Positions 1 to 7,005 are shown, counted from the stretch's first letter. The stretch: DNA of 7,563 nt from an uncultured Bacilli bacterium (GCA_905236085.1 CAJOOD010000028.1:1-7563), one strand, 5' to 3'. Numbers and translations are program-made. The notes: generated by a model from the letters alone, not told the origin.

Positions 1-557
1 CCAACGATACTTCCGTAGTGGTACGGAATGACTTTTTTCGGTTGAAGATGATTAGTTAAAGAGGCGGCTTCTTCATAATTCATCGTATAAGTTCCTCCGA
101 TAGGCACTAGTAAGATATCACACTTAATTTTCATATTATCTTCATTGATATCACTATCCCCAATGTAGAAGATTTTTTCATTATCGAGACTAATAAGAAA
201 ACCTAAATAATTCTTCTCACGAGGATGAAATCTCTTATTGATATTATAGGAAGGGATGCCTTTGATATTAATGTTATCAAGATTAATTTCTTCATTTGTT
301 TTAAGATATCTAACATCCTCACCCTCTAATTCTTTATCGATCATATTTCTAATTGATAGAGGAGCGATATAGATTGTGTTATCTTTCCTTATTTTTAAAA
401 TATCCTTTTTAGAAAAATGGTCATAGTGGTCGTGGCTAATTAATACGATATCAGCATCCATATAATCCTTATCAATATTAAAAGGATCAATGTAGATGAT
501 TTTCTTATTCGTTATTTTGAATGAAGCATGTGTCAGTAAGTCGATCTTGGTTACCAT
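1..557 (-). CDS. MBL-fold metal-dependent hydrolase (UlaG/UPF0173-like), 3' end beyond the window
   Basis: This is the metallo-beta-lactamase-fold hydrolase type grouped with UlaG-like/UPF0173 proteins, which are cytoplasmic di-metal hydrolases of mostly unknown substrate. Translating the minus strand from the ATG at 555-557 gives 185 residues before the left edge. Visible landmarks are THASF near residue 9-13, the metal motif SHDHYDH at 41-47 (HxHxDH with His42, His44, Asp46 and His47), a further His111 in FHPRE, GDSD at 133-136, the conserved PIGGTYTM stretch at 152-159, and IPYHYG at 177-182 with His180. All expected metal ligands are present. Family members are usually a little over 200 residues, so about 20 residues are probably missing. 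The start is set by a strong site, AAGGAGG, 12 nt upstream, lying inside the end of the preceding gene, which the first 17 codons overlap. Its link to the TIR unit is positional only; it may be a resident gene next to an insertion. Confidence 0.9.
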   Translation of the reverse strand, partial: MVTKIDLLTHASFKITNKKIIYIDPFNIDKDYMDADIVLISHDHYDHFSKKDILKIRKDNTIYIAPLSIRNMIDKELEGEDVRYLKTNEEINLDNINIKGIPSYNINKRFHPREKNYLGFLISLDNEKIFYIGDSDINEDNMKIKCDILLVPIGGTYTMNYEEAASLTNHLQPKKVIPYHYGSIV

Positions 558-2274
558 AAATTTTTTCTTCCTCCTTAATTAATTCATTCCTTAATGATAA
601 TAAATCAAATGGCAAGGAATTTAAATTCCCTCTTGCTAAAGCCTCTATACGATAAGTCACTATTTCAATAAGGTCGATACGATATTTTTCTTTATCTTCA
701 TAATATAGATTAAAATAGATATCTTGAAGCATTAAAAATTCATCACTTAATATATCCCAGTTATTTTTATCATTGTATGAATCACTAGAATATTTTTTCT
801 TATATTCGACTATTTTATTAACTAAATATTTTTTCCTAACAACAGCTTCTTTTTGAAGATATTCTTTATTTTTATTTTCATCATAATAATATGGTTTTTC
901 ATCAACTAAATTTCCAAATTTTGCCTTAAAAGCAAGGTATTTATCATTAAATTCATCTGGATATAAATCTTTAGCGATTTTAAGAATTTGATATATTATC
1001 GCGCGTTCATCATCATAAAATCCCGTCATCAAATAATCGATTTCAATATCAAAATATCTTCTTTCATACCTTCCTCTTAGATACCTCAAATTGGTGGTTA
1101 GAGTTTTCTTTATTTCGTTAAGATGGGGCTCACTACAATCCTTGATATTTTTATATAGATTAAAGGCTAGACGTAATTCGACTTCTTTCGCTTGTTCATC
1201 TTTTAAATAATATTCAGGTAGGTGGATATAAGTATAATCTGTTGAAAGTGGGCTATTAAAAATATCCTTAATCATCAAAACATCATGATAATAAGTAGAG
1301 ATGAAAATAATTTTATCACACCACGAATATAAGATTTTAAGCATCTCTTGTTCGTGGTCATTTAATTTAATGGCTGTCTCAGTTAATGACTTTCGAGAAT
1401 CAAAATCTATTTTAACTATATCATTACAAACTTCTTCATATTGAACATTTAGCTCATTCACTTTATTTAAGCATTCCTTTGTCCCATCTTCATTAAGGTT
1501 TAATAAAACTATTCCTAATAAGGCATAATAGGAATTCGTGTCATCAGAATCTTTATTAATATCTTTAATTGATAAAAGAATTTCTTTGGCTTTTAAGAAT
1601 CGTTCATGATTAATTAATTCCCTAACTAGATAATAAGTGACATGAAGTTTATCTTTGTCATCATCTAATAAAGAAAGATATTCTTCTAAAATGTTAAATC
1701 CTTCATTAAGACGATAAACACCAATAAGAAAAGAGGAAAGATAAATGATAGTAGTCGTGGAGTAATGACCTAATAAACATTTCTCTAAAATATTAGCTAA
1801 AAATAGATATCTAATAGCTAACCATTCTTTGATGACTTCCTGATTGTATCCGTAATATATTTCAAAGCTTTTTTCAATATATTTATCAATTGTGTATGAG
1901 GATATTTTATCCAATAAATATGAAGCGACTTCTTCATTCTTTTTAACGATATAACCATATTTAAAAGAATAGATAAGCATGATTAAATCATCTAACATAT
2001 AATCTCTTTGCTTTGGTAAATCTAATTCTTTTTCAAAGTTATAAATAAATTCTTCAATAGAATGACAATTACTTAAATCATAAAGATAATTGAATGAACT
2101 ATCATCTTCTTTAATAAGGGTAAAAACAAAATCTAAAGCGTTATGATTATTAATGATTTTATTGATTATAGAAGAGCCTAATTTATATTCATCCTCATTA
2201 TGAAAAATTAAGCCAACCTTCGTGTTAAACAAGGAAGAGAATTCGTTATTAAAAGCATGAATGATTGATTTCAT
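505..2274 (-). CDS. Helical/TPR-like partner protein of the TIR gene, unrecognised family
   Basis: I do not recognise a family for this 589-aa protein. It has no signal peptide or membrane segment, so it is probably cytoplasmic. Residues about 90-275 are amphipathic helices spaced like degenerate TPR units (clearest around 188-240), and the 380-570 end is also helical and rich in Lys, Glu and Tyr, with a basic stretch RGRYERRYFDIE at 400-411. Two parts look alpha/beta instead: the N-terminus (strand VGLIF at 20-24, helix SSIINKIINN at 34-43, strand LDFVFTLI at 47-54) and a segment near 318-352 with strand KIIFIS. The N-terminal order resembles a P-loop NTPase that has lost its GxxxxGKS/T motif, but this is weak. 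Its ATG overlaps the TIR gene's TAA by one base (TAATG), and GAGGAG lies 11 nt upstream, so the two are translationally coupled and probably work together. The last 17 codons overlap the MBL gene. A sensor or scaffold role is inference. Confidence 0.85.
   Translation of the reverse strand: MKSIIHAFNNEFSSLFNTKVGLIFHNEDEYKLGSSIINKIINNHNALDFVFTLIKEDDSSFNYLYDLSNCHSIEEFIYNFEKELDLPKQRDYMLDDLIMLIYSFKYGYIVKKNEEVASYLLDKISSYTIDKYIEKSFEIYYGYNQEVIKEWLAIRYLFLANILEKCLLGHYSTTTIIYLSSFLIGVYRLNEGFNILEEYLSLLDDDKDKLHVTYYLVRELINHERFLKAKEILLSIKDINKDSDDTNSYYALLGIVLLNLNEDGTKECLNKVNELNVQYEEVCNDIVKIDFDSRKSLTETAIKLNDHEQEMLKILYSWCDKIIFISTYYHDVLMIKDIFNSPLSTDYTYIHLPEYYLKDEQAKEVELRLAFNLYKNIKDCSEPHLNEIKKTLTTNLRYLRGRYERRYFDIEIDYLMTGFYDDERAIIYQILKIAKDLYPDEFNDKYLAFKAKFGNLVDEKPYYYDENKNKEYLQKEAVVRKKYLVNKIVEYKKKYSSDSYNDKNNWDILSDEFLMLQDIYFNLYYEDKEKYRIDLIEIVTYRIEALARGNLNSLPFDLLSLRNELIKEEEKIYGNQDRLTDTCFIQNNE
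567..576 (-). promoter_or_regulatory. Strong Shine-Dalgarno for the MBL gene, inside the upstream CDS
   Basis: The minus strand reads AAGGAGGAAG here, a near-perfect anti-16S match. AAGGAGG ends 12 nt before the ATG at 557. In the overlapping upstream gene the same bases encode Lys-Glu-Glu-Glu. It decides the MBL start codon and contrasts with the operon's first gene, which has no such site. Confidence 0.75.
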
Positions 2275-5200
2275 TATTGATTCGTCTCCTCATATAATTT
2301 TTTATATTTTTGATATTCTTCGCCTTTATCATCAATAAATTCAAAGCCAATTTTAATCCAATAATAAGCTCTCTTAAGTAGGTATTTGCTAAGAGAACTC
2401 TCGTAAGATAACATTAACCTTCCAATACTTAAAGCATATTCACCAAATTCTTTATCTGATAATATCTCTAAATCATTTAAAGTAGAGACATAATTAGCTA
2501 AATAATTAAGCCTAAATGAACCAGCGAGTGGCTTCCATTTTCCTTTATTGATTAATAGTTCAAAGCTTTCAATGATTTCATTAATGTTTTGAAGATAAGG
2601 ACCATTTTTAATCATCTTCTTATATTGATAAGGGTTGGTAAAATATATAGACTCATTATTAACCTTACTAAAAAGAAGCATTTGAGAAGCAATTAAGGAA
2701 TAACGATAATCCTCATAGTTTTCATTATTAGCGGTTAGGTTTACTAGTGAAGGAATAAATGTCTCTAGTATCGCATTAAATTTATCAATCTCACCTTTAC
2801 TAAAATTAGCATCAAAATATATTGATGAACAATATTGTTGATAAGTAAGGAATTTAATAAAAGTAGGACAATCCATATTAAGTATCATTTCTTCTAAGAT
2901 GGCTCTTTGCTTTTGATAATCTTTTTGTCTTTGATAATATAGCCCTTCTTCTAGTCTTGTCATATAATAAACATTTAATATTGAAGGAATCTTATATTTG
3001 ATATCCTCATATTTAAAATCTTCAAAGTGAGTGTCTACATTTTTATCAATATATATTTCGCTTAATCTATCTAAATATATTAAATAATACTGTGCTTCAT
3101 ATTTAATTAGTTCGTCTTCAATTTTATTTAAATAATCACGAATTTGCTGTTTAATTTGATTAAATTCATCATCCTTATTTGCTTTAAAATAATATCTAGC
3201 AAGATCAAGAGAAAGAAGTAATTTAACTTTTCTATTTCGACTGGTTTCAATGATATTTTTGACTCTATCCATATCAAATGAAGAACCAAATATTTTATCT
3301 AATGCCTCCTGATGGAGATAAGCGACTTCCTTAGAAACATGATATGGATCATTAATATATTTAACCATACCTTTTTCTTCATTGAAGATGCGGTAACAAT
3401 CATAAATAATTTCTTTTAGTTCATGAGGGTTAATATTAACGCTTATATTATTATCTTTTTCTATCTTTTCTAAAAGATATTCTCCTATTTTTGCGGTCAA
3501 GGCTATTCTAGATTGGCTGGCATCGAAATTATCCGTTTTATCGTCATAAAAATTATAGAAGAGGACGAGAGAATGGTAGAATTTTAGAATGCTAAATAAA
3601 GCCTCTAATGATTCTTGTTTTCTAAATGTATTATCAATATTCTCTTTTACTAAAAGAGGAATTGCTTTTTCTAATTTGCTTTCTAATTCATTAATCTTAA
3701 ACGGCCATACATGAAGATAATCCATCATTAATGTATCGTTTCTATGCTCATAAAATACTTCTGATATCCTTGCATATATCAAAGCGTTGTCAACTATAAA
3801 ATTATCTATATTTAAAGCCATTTTAGAAATCAGTTTGTTATCGAGGCTTAATAAGAAATTATTCGTTTTACATCGTAACCCACATTTATTAAGATATATC
3901 ATTCTTAAAACATTTATTTTATCACTATAAATATTTGATTTAGATTCACCAGATAAAGTAATAGTCATCTCTTCATATTTATGCAATTTAATGAGGAGTT
4001 CTCCATATTCAATTTGATAGATATTTAATAAATAATCTTTAATTTCTTTTTCTTTATTAAAAGCGATTTGCTTATTAAAATTCCTTATTCTTTCTTCAAA
4101 TTTTGTTAACTCTATATAGGCTTCTTGATATTGTTCTTTTCTTATCTTTATTAAAGATTCTAATAGCTCAATAACGATATATGTTAATTCATCATCATTA
4201 TTTAGAATTAGACTTTTAGCTTCTTTGATTCCCTCTTCAGCGTTTCTAAATTCATATCTATTTAGATAATAGAAAGCGAGAATTAGATGTAAATGAGCTT
4301 TAATGATTTGCTTATTATTTTCTTTAATGTCTTTTGATATTTGCTCTTTATCTAGTTCATAGATATTGGAATAATATTTGCTTAATAATAAATCTAATTT
4401 TTGCTTTTCTGAAAGAGTAATTGGCTTTATTTTTGGTAGATATCCACCTTGTTTTGCCATGTCAAAATATTGACAGTAAATACCAAAATTCTTAATAGAG
4501 TCGATGCCTTTTTGATAGGCGATAGCCATGTAGTAATACTGTTCTGGAGTTAATGGTTTTTGATGTTTGATATCAAAATATTCTTTAACAATTTTTAAAC
4601 ACTCTTCTTTATTATTAAAGGATATAGGTGTAGGCATTCCTTTAAACACTCTTTGTAATTTAAAATGGTCAACGGGCTCTACTTCTATAGCAATCATCTT
4701 TTTGTTAAGACTAACCGTTAATGGGAATTCGATGTCTTTAACATAATTACCTTCTTCAAATACTTTAGGTGTGATTAAGAAGATGACAAAATCAGAGGCC
4801 TTAATCGCGTCATCAATTTCACTTGTATATCCTTCTCCTGGGGTTAGATATTCATCGAACCAAATGGAATAGGGGATGAGCTCTTTGTCACTTGCAAAAA
4901 GTTCTAATAATTTTATTGCATAGTCATGATCTAATTTTCTATAACTTAAAAAGGCGTGAGAGATAAAACTTTCTCTAATCTTCGTTGTCTCACCTTTATT
5001 AAAATGTTCACGAATAAAATATTCATAATAATGTTTTAATCTATTACCTGTTTTAAATTCATCATTGATGTCAGTATAGATAATTTCGATATTAGGAAAC
5101 ATTGAATTAAAAAGAAGCTCCACACCATCGGACTTTCTCGCAAGTGGTAAAATTGGTATTCCTTTTTTATAGGCATATTCCACTTCAAAGTGGAAGGCTA

Positions 5201-5531
5201 TGGATTCACCACTTAATAATTCTTTGCTTAATATGACAATCAATAATTTGGCTTGATCAATTTGGTTATGGATATATTCTTCATTAGGGAAGCGACGGTA
5301 ATCGTTTTCCTTTTTAAAGGAGACACTGTTATGAAGAAATTGATAAACTTCATAATCAAAATAAAATAAGTTCCATGGTACCTTATATAGATATTCGATG
5401 ATATCATCGTCTCTTAAATTGAATTCGTATTGAGATAGATAGACGATTGGCTTATCTTCTTTATCGTCTACATTATCTTTAGTATTATAGGTAGCATTAT
5501 TCCAGCCACTTAATAAGAATTTGTCTTCCAT
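2274..5531 (-). CDS. Tandem TIR-domain protein with Sel1-like repeat and long helical C-terminus
   Basis: This is a large cytoplasmic protein (1085 aa) with TIR domains, the fold that in bacterial defence cleaves NAD+ or makes cyclic ADP-ribose signals. The second TIR domain (about 189-320) is canonical. It has strand/box 1 HAFLSYR at 192-198, IWFDEYLTPGEGY at 223-235 (vW-D-pG pattern), an AIKASDFVIFLITP strand at 242-255, and Glu268 in KDIEF, which lines up with the catalytic Glu of TIR NADases (four residues before the small-residue position preceding the next strand). A divergent first copy spans about 28-172: strand IVYLSQYE at 29-36, LLIVILS at 96-102 and FHFEVEYAYKKGIPILPLA at 113-131, with Glu116 in the same catalytic register. 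A Sel1-like repeat follows at about 329-364 (YYYMAIAYQKG ... FDMAKQGGY), then TPR-like helices from about 411 to the end. No membrane segments are seen. It is the first gene of the operon and overlaps its partner by one base. The first Met is the only reasonable start: in-frame stops lie upstream and the next Met is residue 144. Known TIR systems differ in partners, so a defence role is inferred from the domains. Confidence 0.88.
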   Translation of the reverse strand: MEDKFLLSGWNNATYNTKDNVDDKEDKPIVYLSQYEFNLRDDDIIEYLYKVPWNLFYFDYEVYQFLHNSVSFKKENDYRRFPNEEYIHNQIDQAKLLIVILSKELLSGESIAFHFEVEYAYKKGIPILPLARKSDGVELLFNSMFPNIEIIYTDINDEFKTGNRLKHYYEYFIREHFNKGETTKIRESFISHAFLSYRKLDHDYAIKLLELFASDKELIPYSIWFDEYLTPGEGYTSEIDDAIKASDFVIFLITPKVFEEGNYVKDIEFPLTVSLNKKMIAIEVEPVDHFKLQRVFKGMPTPISFNNKEECLKIVKEYFDIKHQKPLTPEQYYYMAIAYQKGIDSIKNFGIYCQYFDMAKQGGYLPKIKPITLSEKQKLDLLLSKYYSNIYELDKEQISKDIKENNKQIIKAHLHLILAFYYLNRYEFRNAEEGIKEAKSLILNNDDELTYIVIELLESLIKIRKEQYQEAYIELTKFEERIRNFNKQIAFNKEKEIKDYLLNIYQIEYGELLIKLHKYEEMTITLSGESKSNIYSDKINVLRMIYLNKCGLRCKTNNFLLSLDNKLISKMALNIDNFIVDNALIYARISEVFYEHRNDTLMMDYLHVWPFKINELESKLEKAIPLLVKENIDNTFRKQESLEALFSILKFYHSLVLFYNFYDDKTDNFDASQSRIALTAKIGEYLLEKIEKDNNISVNINPHELKEIIYDCYRIFNEEKGMVKYINDPYHVSKEVAYLHQEALDKIFGSSFDMDRVKNIIETSRNRKVKLLLSLDLARYYFKANKDDEFNQIKQQIRDYLNKIEDELIKYEAQYYLIYLDRLSEIYIDKNVDTHFEDFKYEDIKYKIPSILNVYYMTRLEEGLYYQRQKDYQKQRAILEEMILNMDCPTFIKFLTYQQYCSSIYFDANFSKGEIDKFNAILETFIPSLVNLTANNENYEDYRYSLIASQMLLFSKVNNESIYFTNPYQYKKMIKNGPYLQNINEIIESFELLINKGKWKPLAGSFRLNYLANYVSTLNDLEILSDKEFGEYALSIGRLMLSYESSLSKYLLKRAYYWIKIGFEFIDDKGEEYQKYKKLYEETNQ
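2286..2291 (-). promoter_or_regulatory. Shine-Dalgarno for the 589-aa partner gene
   Basis: The minus strand reads GAGGAG within the last codons of the TIR gene, 11 nt before the ATG at 2274. With the TAATG stop/start overlap it supports reinitiation by ribosomes finishing the TIR gene. Confidence 0.65.
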
Positions 5532-5550
5532 GAATTAATTTTAATCCATG
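5529..5550. repeat. Imperfect palindrome covering the TIR start codon and its -10-like element
   Basis: Two 10-base arms, CATGAATTAA (5529-5538) and TTAATCCATG (5541-5550), are separated by TT and have one mismatched position. In minus-strand RNA the mismatch becomes a G-U pair, so a hairpin with the AUG in its 3' arm is possible. As DNA it could be an operator over the -10 and start codon. AT-rich sequence makes such palindromes fairly common, so function is unproven. Confidence 0.4.
5538..5543 (-). promoter_or_regulatory. Possible -10 element for the TIR operon, 6 nt before its start codon
   Basis: The minus strand reads TAAAAT, ending 6 nt before the ATG at 5531, so a transcript would start at or next to the start codon. 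No Shine-Dalgarno lies upstream of that ATG. The best -35 (TCGATT, 18-bp spacer) is poor and there is no TG extension, so this call is tentative in such AT-rich DNA. The alternative is a promoter further upstream within the amidase remnant or read-through from the methyltransferase gene. Confidence 0.35.
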
Positions 5551-5593
5551 AGTGCTTATTTAATCGATAACAAAATAACTTATTATTAAAGGA

Positions 5594-5824
5594 ATGACTG
5601 TTGGCCCTCATGAAATTAACGGTGTGGAAGTCGAGCCTCTAATTGGTTTTGCCTTGACTTTCTTAACTAATTTCTCTGGTCACCCTAGTGCCTCTATCCT
5701 CATGGGATTTAATAAAGAAAATGTCCCAATGGGACTTCATGTTATTTCAGGAATGTATGAAGATGAAAAAATCTTCTCTTTTGCTAATTATTTAGAAAAG
5801 CACCCACAAAAAGGCGATAAATAA
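5594..5824 (+). pseudogene. C-terminal remnant of an amidase-signature enzyme
   Basis: The 76 codons match the extreme C-terminal part of amidase-signature hydrolases. This is the family pattern around 'N-T/S-G-H-P-x-x-S-I-x-M-G-F ... G-L-P-x-G-L' followed by a D-E-x-x-x-x-x-A-x-x-L-E helix, seen here as NFSGHPSASILMGF (26-39), VPMGLHVI (44-51) and DEKIFSFANYLEK (57-69). Full enzymes are about 450-500 residues, and the catalytic Ser-cisSer-Lys region and glycine-rich signature are absent. The frame is open only from 5579 (a TAA sits at 5576-5578), and the TIR gene starts 48 bp further left on the other strand, leaving no room for the rest. SILMGF replaces the usual SIPMGF and VISGMY replaces a VIGR-type stretch, suggesting decay. 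Its stop abuts the methyltransferase stop with no gap. A translated short protein cannot be excluded, but there is no Shine-Dalgarno beyond a weak AAAGGA that abuts the ATG. Confidence 0.75.
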
Positions 5825-6391
5825 TTATTTTTTCTTTAATATTATCAAGTAATGATTTTCATCTTCTTCAAGCTTGATGGGATTAAAATATTTTAAAAAT
5901 GGTTCAACTTCTTTATCGACATCTTTTAAAGTTCTAGAGATATTATTCACACCTTTATGATGCTCCGATAATGTCTTCTTACCAATATCATGAAGGATGA
6001 TAAGATAGCCGTTATCGTTTAATAATTGATCGGACTTTTTAACAAAATTAGTGACATCTAAAAAATGAGGATAGGCATCAAAGACGATTAAAGCATCATA
6101 TGTCTTATTTTGTAATTGATAGAAATCTTTGTTGAAGAAGTGGAGATAATTTTGAGGGTGATTGATTTTGGCTTTTTCAATCATCTTACTCGAGATATCT
6201 ATCGCCTCAATATCAATCTTAACTATCTCATAAAGCGTTTCGGTGATAATACCAGTTCCACAGGCGACATCTAAAACTTTCATCCCTTCTTTTAAAGGTA
6301 ATGAATATAGATATTCTTTAATGCGTGGGCTTCTTTCCATCTCGTCCCATGACTTAGAAGCGTTATCAAAATATTGTTCTATCTCGTTCAT
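5825..6391 (-). CDS. Class I SAM-dependent methyltransferase
   Basis: This is a small (188 aa) cytoplasmic Rossmann-fold methyltransferase using S-adenosylmethionine; the substrate cannot be read from the sequence. The N-terminal YFDNASKSWDEM (7-18) is the lead-in common in UbiE-like small methyltransferases. Motif I is VLDVACGTGII at 39-49, the acidic ribose-binding residue is Asp65 in AIDIS, and the motif IV-like strand is YDALIVFDAYPHF at 98-110, followed by GYLIILHD at 128-135. The length is complete for the compact form of the family. The ATG lies one base after the TetR stop (TGA-T-ATG) with no Shine-Dalgarno, so translation probably depends on coupling to the TetR gene. The divergent neighbour is a FecCD-type permease, so a role tied to metal, siderophore or cofactor uptake is plausible, but this is inference. 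Confidence 0.9.
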   Translation of the reverse strand: MNEIEQYFDNASKSWDEMERSPRIKEYLYSLPLKEGMKVLDVACGTGIITETLYEIVKIDIEAIDISSKMIEKAKINHPQNYLHFFNKDFYQLQNKTYDALIVFDAYPHFLDVTNFVKKSDQLLNDNGYLIILHDIGKKTLSEHHKGVNNISRTLKDVDKEVEPFLKYFNPIKLEEDENHYLIILKKK

Positions 6392-6392
6392 A

Positions 6393-6908
6393 TCAATTAA
6401 ATAATTTAAAATAATATTCCGTTAAATCGTTTGGGCTTATATCTTGTCCATGATGAACATAATATTGGATTAGAGCAATAAGGTCATTTAGATATTGATG
6501 TCTTGCTAAATCAGTGGGGATATCTTTATGACCATAAAGTCCTTCAACATAACAAGAAGAGACGATAACATTTAATTTCTTTCTTAATTCTTTTCGAAAT
6601 AGATGAGAAGCAGAAGAATCTAAGATTAATCTCATTTCTTCTCTTTCTTCTTTAATATGTTCAAAGACATGAGTAAGAATATCTTTGTTATTACCTTCGA
6701 GGTGCTCAAAAACATGAGACATCATCTCATCAAGATATTTAATTAATATTTCATCCTTCTTTTTGAAGTGGGCATAGAAAGTACTTCGAGAGATATCCGC
6801 TTCTAAGATGATATCGGTGATATTGATATCGTTATAATCATGATCCTTCATGAGATTTAAAAGAGCATTTTCAATAATCTTATTACTTTTGTCTGATTTA
6901 TATTTCAC
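6393..6908 (-). CDS. TetR/AcrR-family transcriptional regulator (GTG start)
   Basis: This is a 171-aa one-component regulator. The DNA-binding part is at the N-terminus: a helix at about 8-22, then the helix-turn-helix ITDIILEADISRSTFYAHFK at 30-49, whose ISRSTFYxHF signature is diagnostic of TetR proteins. The C-terminal 120 residues are helical and His/Glu-rich, forming the ligand-binding and dimer domain; the ligand is unknown. The start is GTG at 6906-6908: an in-frame TAA lies four codons upstream, and the next Met (residue 20) would remove the first helix. There is no Shine-Dalgarno. A TAAAAT element ends 6 nt before the GTG, so the message may be leaderless. It is followed after one base by the methyltransferase and is divergent from a FecCD permease gene, the usual placement for a local repressor that controls itself and the transporter. 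Confidence 0.92.
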   Translation of the reverse strand: MKYKSDKSNKIIENALLNLMKDHDYNDINITDIILEADISRSTFYAHFKKKDEILIKYLDEMMSHVFEHLEGNNKDILTHVFEHIKEEREEMRLILDSSASHLFRKELRKKLNVIVSSCYVEGLYGHKDIPTDLARHQYLNDLIALIQYYVHHGQDISPNDLTEYYFKLFN

Positions 6909-6914
6909 AGAAAA

Positions 6915-6923
6915 ATTTTAACA
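6915..6923 (-). promoter_or_regulatory. Extended -10 promoter for the TetR-methyltransferase unit
   Basis: The minus strand reads TGTTAAAAT, a TGn extension followed by TAAAAT. Six bases separate it from the GTG at 6908, placing the expected transcription start on or beside that codon. No -35 is needed for an extended -10. Confidence 0.55.
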
Positions 6924-6935
6924 CATGACCCAATG

Positions 6936-6961
6936 TGAACAAAGTGTTTTATTTTTGTTCA
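6936..6961. promoter_or_regulatory. Inverted repeat in the divergent region, candidate TetR operator
   Basis: TGAACAAA (6936-6943) and TTTGTTCA (6954-6961) form a perfect 8-bp inverted repeat with a 10-bp centre. It lies between the two divergent start regions, where a dimeric TetR repressor would be expected to bind. It overlaps neither -10 hexamer but sits in the upstream region of the TetR promoter. I saw no Fur-box-like sequence here. Confidence 0.45.
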
Positions 6962-6996
6962 TAAATAAAAAACAAATATCTTAAAAGTGTTCGATA

Positions 6997-7005
6997 TGGT
7001 ACAAT
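6997..7005 (+). promoter_or_regulatory. Extended -10 promoter for the FecCD permease gene
   Basis: The sequence reads TGGTACAAT, a TGn extension plus TACAAT (5 of 6 to the consensus). The -35 position (TATCTT at 17-bp spacing) is poor, as is common with extended -10 promoters. Seven bases separate the hexamer from GTG at 7013, so transcription would begin about one base before the start codon. Confidence 0.6.

Noticed and set aside
5723..5735. GTCCC-AAT-GGGAC hairpin followed on the minus strand by a T-rich run, a possible terminator after the methyltransferase gene
   Set aside because: The stem is only 5 bp, the T-run is broken, and the bases are explained as the conserved V-P-M-G codons of the amidase remnant.
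5594..5824. Short ORF as a functional small protein or antitoxin for the TIR gene
   Set aside because: Its sequence matches the C-terminal end of amidase-signature enzymes and lacks the catalytic part, so a gene fragment is the simpler reading.
2274..6908. Mycoplasma-type genetic code (TGA as Trp)
   Set aside because: Tryptophan codons in the TIR and methyltransferase genes are TGG, and TGA is a sensible stop for the TetR gene, one base before the next start.
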